Below, piece after piece: positions 33,311-45,197 of a DNA stretch of 64,000 nucleotides (position 1 is the stretch's first letter; each line of letters begins with the position of its first letter). Source of the stretch: Anodontia alba (lineage: Eukaryota; Mollusca; Bivalvia; Lucinida; Lucinidae). The stretch spans positions 6,757,056 to 6,821,055 of the forward strand of contig OZ024825.1 in NCBI GenBank assembly GCA_964016985.1. The letters are read 5' to 3'. Below the pieces are notes generated by a model, which was given only the letters and a program-made list of their open reading frames with translations, was not told where the DNA came from and did no database searches. The position numbers were made by a program, and so were the translations under genes.

Positions 33311-33497
33311 TTAACACTATTCCTGCTGAACTCGGATATGCCCTGCATTAAAAACAGAAGAAGCCAACTGATCTAGATCTTCACTGTTTACCATTCAGTA
33401 TGTGAATTTATATCAATAATCTGGATCAAATAATCTGATTGGCTAAAACTTTAAAGTGGGTGTGGCATCTTTAATTATTCAGTATGACAAGGGCTAA
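33311..33497. mobile_element. MITE family D, copy 3
   Basis: Diverged ends TTAACACTATTCCTGCTGAA and TTCAGTATGACAAGGGCTAA. Confidence 0.72.
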
Positions 33498-33599
33498 CGT
33501 AAAGGGGAAACAAATAAGAAATAAGTCTTTAGACGTCCTTCTGAATCCCATTTGTAAAATTGTGCCTTTATGCATGTAAACGGCACCAATAGTGTTGCA

Positions 33600-33812
33600 T
33601 TAACCCTGCTCTTGCTGAGCATGACATGCCCTATCTTAGCAAACAGTGTAGATCCAGATCAGCTGGCTTCTGAAGAAGCCAACTGATCTGGATCTGCACT
33701 TTTTGTCATTAAGTATGTGAATTTCTATCAAAAACCTGGATCAAGTAATCTGATTGGCTGGAAATTAGAAGTGAGCGTGGCATCTTAATGTATTCGGCAT
33801 GAGAAGGGTTAA
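33600..33812. mobile_element. MITE family D, copy 4
   Basis: Ends TTAACCCTGCTCTTGCTGAG and TTCGGCATGAGAAGGGTTAA. Internal palindrome intact (CCAGATCAGCTGGCTTCTG and mirror). It is 100 bp from copy 3 and abuts a foldback element. Confidence 0.78.
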
Positions 33813-34250
33813 AAGCAGTACAGCTGTGCATTAACCGGCGAAAAGCCGTATACCTATTAACAAGGAAATTCACGCGCGTTAAGGCACAGCTTCGCATTTT
33901 TCAATATGCCCATACCGGGCTACCGAATGAATCCGAAATTTACAAAACAATGAGCTTTGTCACGAAATGCATTACAGCCTGGCTCCGGAACGAGCTAGTC
34001 GATAGAAATTGCATTCGCGGGACACTGATGAAAAGGCGAAACAAAATAATGCAAGACGTAACGCGAAATGTAGCTAATGTTTTCAGTTTCTATGCAATGA
34101 TAGCGATCGTACTTAGCTTTACAAGGCGTTATTATTTGCCTGGTCCCTCAGAGGTTGTTGAAAATTGAGGCCACAGGCCGAGGTTTTCAAAACTTTCCTA
34201 GAGACCTGGCGAATGTTACAGCATGAAAAACCATGTTCGATCCCTATAAT
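33813..34250. mobile_element. Foldback element, copy 2
   Basis: Homologous along its length to 23044-23472. The terminal hairpin (about 34140-34220) is less perfect than in copy 1. Confidence 0.7.
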
Positions 34251-35519
34251 AAAAAATTGCTTAACGCTTAGCACTCTGGGTAAAATTTACAGACGAAACT
34301 GAAATAGTTTTCTTATTTTTGCAAGGAGACAGGATTTGGCATTTTATGCAAATTGTCTCAAACGGAGACAATTTTCATGACATGTCAGATTCTATTTTTC
34401 ACTTGGAAAAATAAGAATAATATTTGTTTTGGTCGTCTGCTAAATTTGCCCTGAGAGTGGTAAAAGTTAAACCAAAATCTGTATGTCCATAATGCAGAAA
34501 ACACAATGGTGTGGAAGGTGTACAGCTATGTCAAAGAGAAAAAAAAAACTACCTTACATAATACATAAAAAAACCCTTTACTTGCCGTTCAAATCGGTTG
34601 GTAACGTTGCACACGAACGTTGTTTGTTGTTTGTGAAGACTAGCGTGTTTTCGAGTTGGGTTAAATATGATTTCTAGGGGTGTAGTTGGCGATCATTTTA
34701 AAATTATGAATAATGTCGGTTGCTCAGGATACCTGCAATGATTTCAGGGAAAAGGGACCCGAATCATGTCGTCGGAATAGTCAATCATCTAGAAAAAAGA
34801 CTTCCAGGTAAAGTTAGAATTTAATTTGTCAGGGCGTCATCTACCTCAGCAGCAAAACTGTGTAGAACTTGTCAAGCTCAGCTATGTTTAGCAAGAAAAA
34901 AGGCAGTCACAAGTAATTTGAGATTCATTAGCAGGACAGATTTAATACTCAGCTGAGTTGATCACGAAAAAAATATTTTTAACCTCGGGGCCATGGACTG
35001 AGTATGTTATCATAACTGATCGATTCATTGTTGTAGTGATTTCCATTTTTATCCTATTCTATTGTAAATGCCTTCTTCTGTCACGCTATTTCCTCCTGAA
35101 CCACTGGGCGGAGTTTAACCAAACCAAAATCTGGTTTATATATTAAGTTTTTAGTTTATTTTTATATGTATGTTTTGTTAATGTGCAAAATGCCAATCAT
35201 GTGCCTTCAACGAATGTTCAGATAAACCATTCCATCAGCGCAGGCTGATCAGAGTCTTTGCGGTTTACTAAAACAAGGGGTGGATCGCAGTCCACTATAT
35301 ATAAAACTGTGACGACTCTGACCAGACTGCACAGGCAAGAAGTATGGACCAATTTTCATGACGCGCGGAATCGAGGCCTGGTTTGTATTGGTGTTATAAA
35401 TGTATCCCATAGAGCATGTGAAGTTTATACAACGTCGCATCGACGTCGATGCAACGTCATGACGTTTCATCGACTGTGATGCGAAATTGTCTCAACATAG
35501 CGTGCCCGCTAGGATAAGT
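34251..35519. other. No gene recognised
   Basis: Intronic sequence. A short piece at 35080-35135 (CCTCCTGAACCACTGGGCGG) matches the Helitron tandem unit in reverse. GATCAGAGTC palindromic segments lie around 35245-35340. Confidence 0.5.
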
Positions 35520-35797
35520 TATTACGAAAACATGCCTATTCCTATATACTGAAAATTTTACCACCAAAATGAAAATTTTCAGATAAAAATTTCTTATATT
35601 TTGTGATCCTTCTGTTCAAAACATAGATTGTGGGTACTCGTTAGAACCGCCTTATCGAGGCGGTTCTAACAAGTACCAACAATCTACATTTTGAGCAGAA
35701 ATAAGAAAAATAATGTATACCCCTGTAAACCCCAGTTTTACAATATAAAAGTGGGGTTTAAGGGGGGTCAAAATTATATAGACATGTTTTCGTGATG
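35520..35797. mobile_element. Palindromic MITE, family C, copy 3
   Basis: Complete copy with both terminal repeats and a GTTAGAACCGCC palindrome, in reverse orientation to copy 1. It ends 66 bp from the PAN exon. Confidence 0.85.
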
Positions 35798-35863
35798 TAC
35801 AGTCGAACCGTTGGAGGCGTATAAACCATCTGCGGAAACGTGGGAAAAAGAAGAAAGCTTTAC

Positions 35864-36097
35864 CTTTATAGTAAGTCATATTGTGCCAGTAAACCAAGCC
35901 TGATGAATTATTGTAGTCTGTGGATGCGCAAGAGCACATGCGATCGGTCGTATGGTAGAAGAAAGACATACATGTCCCAAGGTCATTACATTGTCTAGCG
36001 CATTGCAGAAGGGATATATCATTGTCTCTCCAGAGCTCATAGGAAGTGTCCCAATAATTGTCAAGCAAGCTATAATGTCTCCAGTTAGTAGACACAG
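35864..36097 (-). CDS. PAN/apple-domain exon
   Basis: 234-bp exon, phase 1-1, with a TTATTACAG acceptor and GTAAAG donor. About 78 residues with a PAN/apple-type cysteine layout: LQCARQCNDLGTCMSFFY then MCSCA, and aromatic-rich ends (TNWRHYSLLDNYWDTS, LVYWHNMTYYK). PAN modules bind proteins or carbohydrates outside the cell. The phase matches the downstream EGF exons, so it can join them in one transcript. No signal-peptide exon was found upstream. Membership in the same gene is inferred from strand, phase and order. Confidence 0.78.
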
Positions 36098-36394
36098 CTG
36101 TAATAACAAAACATTATAATGGGAATGATTTTTATTTTTGTGGAATTAATTGATGCGTTACCACCGAATCACTCATAAACTAAATAGCCCGAAAGACCCT
36201 ATGTTAAGTCTGTGGGAGATTCGACGGCGTTTACATATCGATAGGGGTAGTTCGACCACTGAAGGTTTATCATAGCTCCAGGCTAGGAGACAAACGGGAA
36301 TAATATATGGATGCCTTTTCAATCTTCTATAAAATAGTTGTATGTTGAATGTACTCATTAGAATTGCGTCGTACGCACAGCATACATTTTCATG

Positions 36395-36616
36395 ATCTTA
36401 CGACATGAAAGTCGTAACAAAGGAATGAAGCGTAGCTGAAAAAATTTTCCGCCTCTCGTGGGAATCGAACCCAGTCCTCCCGGTTAAAAATCCAGTGCTC
36501 GAACCACTGAGCCAAAGAGTCGACTTCCTGACGCAGTTGTCAGATATTGAATATATACTTGCAAGCTATGCGTAATCTGCCAAGGCAGAAAACCGAAGGT
36601 AGGAATGCTAGGCCGT
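36395..36616 (-). mobile_element. tRNA-derived SINE, copy 1
   Basis: The minus strand carries a tRNA-like body (36449-36523) with an A-box-like TGGCTCAGTGG and a B-box GGTTCGATTCC, followed by a non-tRNA part. A second copy lies ~310 bp away. Confidence 0.7.
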
Positions 36617-36702
36617 GGCACTCCCCCTTTTCAAGGAAGTCATCATTTATTATGACGTGAAGCCATTTTCGGCGTATGAAGTCCTATCCCGGACGAGCCC
36701 CC

Positions 36703-36926
36703 ATCTTACGACATGAAAGTCGTAACAAAGGAATGAAGCATAGCTGAAAACATTTTCCGCCTCTCGTGGGAATCGAACCCGGTCCTCCCGGTCAAAAATC
36801 CAATGCTCTAACCACTGAGCCAAAGAGTCGACTCCTGACGCAGTTGTCAGATATTGAATAGATACCTGCAAGCTATGCGTAATCTGCCAAGGCAGATAAT
36901 CGAAGGTAGGATCCGTACTAGGCCGT
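36703..36926 (-). mobile_element. tRNA-derived SINE, copy 2
   Basis: Direct repeat of the first copy with the same A-box and B-box words and GTTAGAGCATTGG in the tRNA-like body. It cannot be a functional tRNA gene: the acceptor and anticodon stems do not form cleanly. Confidence 0.7.
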
Positions 36927-37061
36927 TACAATGATAAAATAGGAAAAAATCCTAAAATATCCCGAAATATTTGTTTTCTTGAGCTGTCGGTAGAATTTCT
37001 GAGGGACTAAAAAACAAGTTTAAATTGTCCATGGTAAACGAGTCATCGGTGTTCGAGTCAT

Positions 37062-37063
<2 letters not shown>

Positions 37064-37103
<40 letters not shown>
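37064..37103. repeat. Poly(T) run
   Basis: About 40 consecutive T, next to TCATCGGTGTTCGAGTC, the end of a CGAAC-type MITE. Confidence 0.9.
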
Positions 37104-37104
<1 letters not shown>

Positions 37105-37339
37105 TATTTAGATGTAATAGGCAAAAGTGTTTAACAATCGTAATCGCAGCAGACGGCATGGTTTATTCTTGTTTATTTTTTTCAAAGAAAGGAAACGTTG
37201 GCATTTCATCTGAATCGTCAGCCATGCGCTGCACTTTCGTTTTACCCGGTACTTGCCCGTTATTCATGCGATATTATCCGTTAACTGACAATTGATGCCC
37301 CGCGGCCCCGTACATGCCCAATAATCATGCAGTCATTTA

Positions 37340-37677
37340 AATGCACTTGCGTATGTAACGCGACGTCTGACTGGATAACGTCAAAAATTTGCGACGAAAT
37401 ATTCTGCGATATACCGTCGGAAATCCGACGTCATCAAGTAACGTCGCTTCTCTTTGCTGGCATTTGGTTTTACACAGCTCACAGCACCTGTCGCTTTGTG
37501 CAAATAGTACATTTTATACAACAGAAAAAAATGAAAAAATGCATTAGAATGGGGATAACTGCATTAAAATTTGTCATTTGAGGAGGTTACTCGGCGGTTG
37601 TACGGTCCGAAATTTCGTTTTACGGCGACGCGACCCGTAAACTCTCCAAATAACAAATTTGAATGCAGTTATCCCCT
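37340..37677. mobile_element. GC-hairpin element, copy 1
   Basis: Starts ATGCACTTGCGTATGTAACG, ends ATGCAGTTATCCCC. The right half is a partial hairpin around TTTACGGCGACGCGACC. Homologous to 55057-55433. A family C MITE follows directly. Confidence 0.7.
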
Positions 37678-37678
37678 A

Positions 37679-37932
37679 CATCACGAAAACATGCCTATAT
37701 AATTTTGACCCCATTAAACCCCACTTTTATATAGTAAAACTGGGGGTTTCAGGGGTATACATTATTTTTCTTAATATTGCTCAAAAACATAGGTTGAGGC
37801 GGTTCTAACGAGTACTCACAATCTATGTTTTGGGCAGAAATATGAAAAAAATATCAGAGTATTTTATCCGAAAATTTTCCGTTTTTGGAGGTGAAATTTT
37901 CTATATATTTGAATAGGCGTGTTTTCGTAATG
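37679..37932. mobile_element. Palindromic MITE, family C, copy 4
   Basis: Both termini intact. One arm of the core palindrome has been lost (AACATAGGTTGAGGCGGTTC), leaving a half core. Confidence 0.82.
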
Positions 37933-38040
37933 TAATTCTGGGCGTTTATACGCTCCATACACCGATCGCAAGAGCCTCGAGCAGCTCATTTCTTCAACTC
38001 CTCAGGTTTACATAAACAGCATGAGTTTGATAACAAAATT

Positions 38041-38397
38041 ACATACGGCCGAATCTCAATAGTTCGAACATCGATGGCTCGTTTACTATGGCTGATTCGA
38101 ATTTGTTTTCGGGTCCCTAGGAAATTCTTCCGATAGCTGAAAAATGTTTAAGGAAATTTTCCTTTTTTCTCTTGAAATTGTATGTGGTAGGTAATCATTT
38201 AAAATCGCGATTCTGATGAGTACACTCAACATTCCATTATTGTACAGAAGAGCGAAAAGACTTCCCTAAATTATCGCTGTTTGCTTCCTGACCAGGCAAT
38301 ATGATTAATCCTCGCTGGCTCGAACTACCCATGTCTCGAATAATTTTCCATGGTCCTAAAGATGTTCGAGGAACTGATATTATGATACATGGCGGCA
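38041..38397. mobile_element. CGAAC-type MITE, copy 1
   Basis: Inverted segments AGTTCGAACATCGATGGCTC and GCTGGCTCGAACTACCCATG at the two sides. Related copies at 52304-52674 and fragments near 23560-23800 and 36960-37060. Confidence 0.55.
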
Positions 38398-38925
38398 TAA
38401 CAATACTAATAGACGACCAAATTGATCTATCTTTTGAGCTTTTGATTATAATATATATGTGTAAGTAAGTGTACGTTTACTGCAGAAACATGTATTATGG
38501 TATTTGCCCTAAGTATTCGGACACCTCAACTTCTTACAATACTTGTTCTAAAATTAGAAAAAAAGTAAAATTTACTAGCCAACGTTGTGTCTAAAATTGC
38601 ACGACGAGCTCGACCCTGGGTCTACACTGTTTGCTCAGGCCTGTCTGTCCGAATACATACGGTAAACGCGGTGCCTGCAAAAGGTGAGTTGAAAATGTTT
38701 CGCATGAATTGCGGACTTTTTCTATTGTTATGCATAAAGCGCACAACTGACGCGTCCTGATAAATATTAAATACAAAGGTCAATAAAACAATTCACTTTT
38801 CTTATTCGGAAATACATACTGCATAATCTCTACTTCGAAACAAATGAAGATTTTCGAAAATGATTAACCAAATAAAGTTTGTATGACTATAATGTCAATG
38901 CAAGGAATGGCAACAGCAGAAGGAA

Positions 38926-38964
<39 letters not shown>

Positions 38965-39752
38965 CAGTAGTATTTATAGCATCATTCGTGTAGTAAATGA
39001 AGAAAAAAGAAGTAGAAATAGAAGTAGACAAAATAGTAGTAGCATCCCTCTATCTGCAAAACTTACCCATTCATCAAATTCATGGTCAGACAAACATAAC
39101 AAAAGCGTACAGCCATGAACATTGCAAGCCAGTCACAACCAAGGCGGCGGACTGTGTCAAAGCTCGTCAATTATTATTGTACGTGTGGCCTCGTTACCTA
39201 ATGTGACCGGCTGCCGTGTCAAGCTTCTGCGAAAATTCATTTATGTTACTGTAATAAACGGAGTCACAGTGGGCGTCAGATGTAACAGGTGAAAAAATTG
39301 AAATAACATTTTCCTCGACCGGGGATTGAATCCGTCCGCTTAACTCAAACTCATATATTCTACCGTGTCGCTATAAAAGCCGGTTTATACCACAAGGCAA
39401 TACAAGTTACCATATACCTATCACAACTACAGTATTTTGAGATAAAAGAAGTTAACAAGAAAATAACATACAGCGAAGTAAACCAATATTGTTCTTTATT
39501 TACTTTGACTTATAGAGCAGTAGTTTGAGATGGCAGTGTTTGAAATAACGAGAGCTCACATGTATATTTTTAAACATATCTAACAATTCTGTAAGGGAAA
39601 ATGTGGCTGTGCCAGCATATCTGAGCCTGTCTGCACAGGAACCGAAGACATTCTATCGCGGCTCAAATACTTAATTACTAATAAATTTTTTATTGGTCAA
39701 TGCCTTAAACTGCCCTGCAGGCGACCATTTTTGGCCTTCGCTGTTCGCATAT
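38398..39752. other. No gene recognised; AGT microsatellite
   Basis: Contains (AGT)n at about 38926-38970, which creates a serine-rich open frame of no significance. No exon or domain was recognised. Confidence 0.6.
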
Positions 39753-40035
39753 CATTACGAAAACATGCCTATTCAAATATACTGAAAAATTAACCACCAA
39801 AAAAAAGATGAAAATTTTCAGATAAACAAATTCTGATATTTTTCACGTTTCTGCTCAAAACATAGATTGTGGGTACTCGTTAGAACCGCCTCAACGAGGC
39901 GGTTCTAACGAGTACCAACAATCTATGTTTTTAAGCAGAAATAAAAAAATAATAGATACCCCTGTAGACCCAAGTTTTACTATATAAAAGTGGGGTTTAA
40001 GGGGGTCAAAATTATATAGGCATGTTTTCGTGATG
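39753..40035. mobile_element. Palindromic MITE, family C, copy 5
   Basis: Complete, reverse-oriented copy with an intact core palindrome (CGTTAGAACCGCCTCAACGA). Confidence 0.85.
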
Positions 40036-40125
40036 GAAATCTGAAAGTGTACCGCCTTATCCCCACTCCAAGTTACCACCAACAATAGCAGCAGCGGCAA
40101 AAACGACGAGGAGGACAAAACAAAA

Positions 40126-40157
<32 letters not shown>

Positions 40158-41492
40158 AAAGAAAAAAAAATGTGTTGTACCTTGAGAAATACCAGATCCA
40201 ATTAATGAAATTCCTATAAACAATATATCCATCTTTATAGCATTGCACTTCTTCGCTCTCGCATTAGACTTCAGACGAAAGTTTAATAATCTATAATGAG
40301 TCATGTCACGTAAAAACGTGTCCTAGAAGAGCATATGCGGATAGCGAAGGCCCGGATCAGACTGCGCGCCCGCGCGGTCTGATCCAGGCATTAACTGTCC
40401 GCTTACAGAAGCATTGTATTAAGTTTATTATATAGATGTATAGTACAGGTCCTAATCAGATTATGTGACTTCGCCGTTGGATCTGGATTTTCATACTGCT
40501 CGCATACTTTGCCCTGAAAAAAGTCTTTTCTCATGGCGTGGCATATAGGTAAACCCATTTACAATATTTGTGTTCTGGAACTGAAATTAATACTTAATTG
40601 CTAGTAAGTCGATTAAATTCAAAGGACGACCGACGTAAGCCCTGCCGTGAGAAAAGGGATCTCGGGGCACATGTGGTCAATCAGCGAACCCGCACAATGT
40701 GATTAGGACCTTTGATATTATAAATTGATATATTCAGTTGCACTTCATGAATCTTTGAGCATATAGCTAAGGTTCTGACCAAACCCCGCGAATGAGCGGC
40801 TGACCGCATACATGTATGCTCGAAGACCCCATTTCCTGTGAAGATAAAGATAATGGTTGTAGAGCGATGGGAGTTGGAGCACATCGTGTCTTAGACTACA
40901 GCATTTGAATCGGTACCCACTCATCTCCTTTCGATGATTTTAACATTTGCCCTGAAGGGCACCAATTCACTTTCGGGTGAAAAAAAAAATCAGGCGCTGG
41001 TATTGAGCCCGCATTATTCAGCACCCCGGTTAAACGGTCTCACCACCTGGCAACGGCACTTCACGGCGCCGCTAAATTATATAAGCCGTAACGTCAGAAA
41101 ACGTACCCTTGGACATGTGTGCTCAGCGAAAATTCAGATCAGCCTGCGCTTTCGTGCAGTCTGATCAGAATCTTCACTGCCAGCATTTTGGATAGCCGAA
41201 GATGCAAAGCTTCTGCTTGTGGACAACGAAGACTTCGATCAGACTGCACAGAAGATGGCTAATTTAAGTGTTCTTTTGGCGTATACGTATGTCAGAAAGT
41301 ACGTTTTCTCTAGTTGCGGTTCATATATTTCGGTTGTGCCACACAAGCACAATATGTGAAATTCTATGGCCCAGACCAGATTCCGTAAGTTCGTGGCCTT
41401 GAAAAGGATGTGCTGCTTCCAAAGTGTCGTATACATTAGCTAGGATTATCCTTGATTAGACAGAGTATAAACGCAGGCTTATATGTATGTTT
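40036..41492. other. No gene recognised; poly(A) and a palindrome
   Basis: A-rich tract at 40120-40168. A long imperfect palindrome at 40333-40402 (GATCAGACTGCGCGCCCGCG...) resembles the one at 53828-53902. Confidence 0.55.
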
Positions 41493-41738
41493 GGGCCCAG
41501 TTGTTCAAAGCGTCGTTAGCTTAACGAACTCGTTAGTGGTCAAAATGTTAACTGCTCTAAAAGGTACAGTATCTAATTTACAGTTATTTTTGCTGAAAAA
41601 ATGTGAGTAGCTTTTGCAAATGCAAAAGCTACTCACATTTTTTCAGCAAAAAATAAATAGCATATATGCCATATTTAATGATCAAAGTTTTAACGATACG
41701 TTAACGAAAGACATCGTTAGTTTCGAACAACTGGGCCC
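41493..41738. mobile_element. MITE family G, copy 2
   Basis: Ends GGGCCCAGTTGTTCAAAGC and CGAACAACTGGGCCC. Near-perfect central hairpin GAGTAGCTTTTGCAAATGCA with AAAATGTGAGTAGC arms. Confidence 0.82.
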
Positions 41739-43084
41739 TGGGTTTTCGCAAATGCGCAAATGTCCTTTTCTGTACGCTTCATGCCTTTAACTTGTTAAGT
41801 TTGCTTAAGTAAAGGTCCGAATGTTTATCCAATAGCAGTGTGCTTATGCAAGCCATTAAGTAAACAGTGTTGTATATAAAAGTTAGTTAATTATTAAAAT
41901 CATTTTCTTTCCTAGTAAATGAATTATGAAACCGTTGATATAGGTTCACTTTTCTTTGTCTGAAAATACTAGACCTACTTCTTTTCCTGCCGCCGCTACT
42001 ACTACTTCTACTAATACTGTTGCTATTGCTTCAATATCATAGTAATACAAACTTTATTTGATTGATTATTTTCTAAAATCTTTGACTTTAAGCAGGGTTT
42101 ATTCAGTATGTATTTCCAAGTATATATGTTTAGTGAGTTTGCCACTATGTATTGTAAATATGTACAGTTGTATTCTTTTGTAAACCTAAGGAAACAAAAA
42201 TATTGAACTAATTATTATCAATTAATTATGGGGGAAATGCCTGAAGAAAAATGTCGCTAAGAAGGCTATGTAGCCAAGTTAGATCAAGGGAGATAACTAT
42301 ACTATCAAGTAATAGATATTACAGTGCAAATGCATAAATAAATACTTTAAATTTAAGCCTAATGTCCCCATAAAGGGAAAGTGGCAAACTGCAGACCCAG
42401 AACAGACAGTACAAAGCTCGCCGTCAGACCTACAATGTTGGCTGGCTGCGCTCGCTCGTGCTTAAATGGGTACAAATCAAACTCAACTGTGCTTTATCTG
42501 GGGCATTTGAGCACGGTTCGAAATAATTTATTTCTTAATTAAACTGGAGCGCAGTATTTCCTACAAGATTGCATGTGGACACGCAGGCTGATGTGTGTCA
42601 AAAATAAATAAATAAAATAGAACAAATAAAATAAACAAATAAATAAATAAATAAAATAAGATGAAATGAATTCATTTGAAATGAATTTAAATGAAATAAA
42701 ATAAAATAAAATAAGCAATGCTTGAAGCTACAGCCATACTTACATTCATCCAAATTGTGAGTTTTCCATAGTCGTTCAGCATATATTTGAAGAAAAAAAA
42801 TGTGTTACGCAGATATGCCACAATCACGAAGCACAGCCTTCCAGAGGCACACAAAGAAGGAGAGACGAGGAACAAACAATGACAAAACAAATGTCACATC
42901 TGAAGCCATAGACTGCCTCCAGTCTCCAGTGACTAAATATTTTTCTCATAATCCTGTTTGAAAATGTACTAAAATACAACCAAACTAATATCAAGACTTT
43001 AAAGGCTGGTCACTAGAGTGATATTATTTTTTGATTTTTAGTGGATTATCAAAAAGAATTATACGAAAAAAAATATTCAGTTAC
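41739..43084. other. No gene recognised
   Basis: AT-rich, with AAATA-type simple repeats around 42603-42715. No domain or exon-like frame. Confidence 0.5.
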
Positions 43085-43455
43085 TGGAGACTGGAGCCAG
43101 TCTAATGAATCCGCTGACATCCAAGCAAAAAAGATTACAACAGAGGGACCGCCTTAGAGCGGTTGTTAGTAAAACTACCCTGTGTTTGTAGAGTGGACGG
43201 TGGGGATGGGTTTTACTCGCGGGCAACCTGACCCTTACGTCTGACTCCACACAACTCCATATTACAAATACATGTTTTCGATCCGTATGGCTTTCCTCTA
43301 GTTCGTCTGTGATACATCTCAGTGAAACGAATATATTCAAAACCACCGTGATAAAACAAAGCAAAGAGCTCAGTGGCGATCTGAAGCCAGTAAAGAAGAA
43401 AACCGCAAACAGGACCATGATGAACCGACCACAGTCATTGATAGTCAGGCGCTAA
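43085..43455 (-). mobile_element. Remote Naiad-tail relative
   Basis: Shares layout words with the tail: GGGACCGCCTTAGAGCGGTTGTTAGTAAA, a G-rich segment, and AGAAGAAAACCGC at the distal side. Strongly diverged, so the assignment is tentative. Confidence 0.4.
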
Positions 43456-43964
43456 CCATCTAAAACATTTTGAGGAAGAAGTCATCATCGAAGTTTAATA
43501 TCAGAGATACGGGAAACTGAATTGATTGTTAATGGTTTTCTTTCTACAGTAATGTCTGGTGTCAGCCTTTATATTTCTTGATCAGTTTACGCGTGAAATA
43601 TGAGCCGAGGTAAGCATTCCCTACAAGACTGGATATGCGTCCGGCGCACAGATCAGCCTGCGCATCTGAACAGTCTGATCAGAGCCTTCTTAGGTCAATG
43701 AGGGGAAGCCAGTGATTCAAAGCGTCTTACGGCGGATAGTGACACTGATCACTGAGTCTTCGCTGGGCCCACATGCAATTTTGTAGGGTATTCTGTGTGC
43801 CGGCTCATACTGTATGTAACACGGAGAGTAAGCGTTACATAATACTATCGGTATGTTGAAATAAATGCCGCGTCAGAGGGCACATCTTTGCATTTTATCA
43901 TTCTCCCCGCTAGCATTCTACTTTAATCTATAATGGACCATTATCGGCAAGACAGGAATCCGAC

Positions 43965-44759
43965 GGACCGTTCTAAGGCGGTTTAAGCCGCCAGAAGGTT
44001 TCTTACTGACCGTTCTAAGGCAATTCCAGCCCACAGAATGTTTGACCGTTCTAAGGCGGTTTAAGCCCCCAGAAAATTTCTTACTGACCGTTCTAAGGCG
44101 ATTTAAGCCTCCAGAAGGTTTGACCGTTCTAAGGCAGTTTAAGCCCCAAGAAGATTTCCTACTGACCATCTTGAGGCGGTTTAAGCCCCAGAAGGATTCC
44201 GACGGACCGTTCTTAGGCGGTTTAAGCCCCCAGAAGGTTTGTTACTGACCGTTCTAAGGCGATTTAAGCCCACAGAAGATTTGACCGTTCTAAGGCGTTC
44301 TAAGGTTTAAGCCCCTAGAAGGTTTCCGACCGACCGTTCTAAGACGGTTTAAGTAAAGAAGATTTCCTACTGATCGGTTTAAGGCGATTTAAGGCCCAGA
44401 AGGTTTCCTGCTGACCGCTCTAAGGCGGTGTAAGCCCATAGAAGATTCCTGACGACCGTTCTAAGGCGATTTAAGTCCACAGAAGGTTTGACCGTTCTAA
44501 GGTGGTTTAAGCCCCAAGAAGGTTTCCTACTGACCGTTTTAAGGCGGTTTAAGCCCCAAAAAGGTTTCCTACTGATCATTCTAAGGCGGTTTAACCCCCA
44601 GAAGGTTTCCTGCAGACCGTTCTAAGGCGGTTTAAACCACCAGAAGGTTTCCTACTGACCGTTCTATGGCTGTTTAAGCCCCAAGAATGTTTCCTACTGA
44701 CCGTTCTAAGGAGGTTTAAGCCCCTAGAAAGTTTTCTACTGACCGGCATAAGACCCCCG
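43965..44759. repeat. 42-bp minisatellite, left block
   Basis: Head-to-tail units of about 42 bp with consensus around CTACTGACCGTTCTAAGGCG then GTTTAAGCCCCCAGAAGGTTTC. Many units are shortened or mutated. Its length, a multiple of three, leaves frames open by chance (LLTVLRRFKPPEGF type). Confidence 0.9.
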
Positions 44760-45197
44760 GATTGACTGAGTTGGGAGCCTTTATGCGAACCGAATTTTTA
44801 TGTGTTTCTGTATTAAGAGTAGCATCGGGACCCAGGGTGAAGTTAACTAGCTGTAAAAGTGCTTTAACCCCCCCCCCCCCACACCCTCCCCGGTGGTTTA
44901 CTCTACTGACCGTTCTAAGGCGGTGGTCCCGGTGTTACTCTTTGTTGCTTTGTGGTTTATTCAACGAGCCGATTTGTTGTATGTCTTTCCGTGTGTCATT
45001 TCGTTCTTGTGTTTTTCAGTCCTTTTAGTATTGCGATTACCTCGCTTGGGGAAGAGAGAGCTAATCTTAGTGCTTTTCGTACGTTTGTTCGATTTATGCT
45101 TGTTTGGATTTGTCGGTTTCCTCTTCCTCTTGAGGTCTGGGAAGGGCTGCGGTTTGTGATTGTGTCACTCCCTGGATTTTTCTCTTACTTTTTTTTC
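44760..45197 (+). mobile_element. Naiad 3' tail within the minisatellite
   Basis: Plus-sense tail from TTGACTGAGTTGGGAGCC to the fixed end TTTTCTCTTAC plus T-run. It splits the 42-bp array and itself contains CTACTGACCGTTCTAAGGCGG, the array's core motif. Confidence 0.8.

Noticed and set aside
34024..34045. Hammerhead-like words CTGATGA and CGAAAC
   Set aside because: Only about six bases separate them, too short for stem II, and the homologous copy at 23255 reads CGGTGA instead. Chance match.
36449..36523. Functional tRNA gene
   Set aside because: A- and B-boxes are present but acceptor and anticodon arms do not pair well, and an extended non-tRNA part is repeated with it: a SINE.
38879..39118. 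Serine-rich ORF
   Set aside because: Produced by an (AGT)n microsatellite with no conserved flanks.
39295..39375. tRNA-like B-box (GGATTCAATCC) on the minus strand
   Set aside because: A-box is weak, no second copy was seen in the window, and no cloverleaf can be drawn with confidence.
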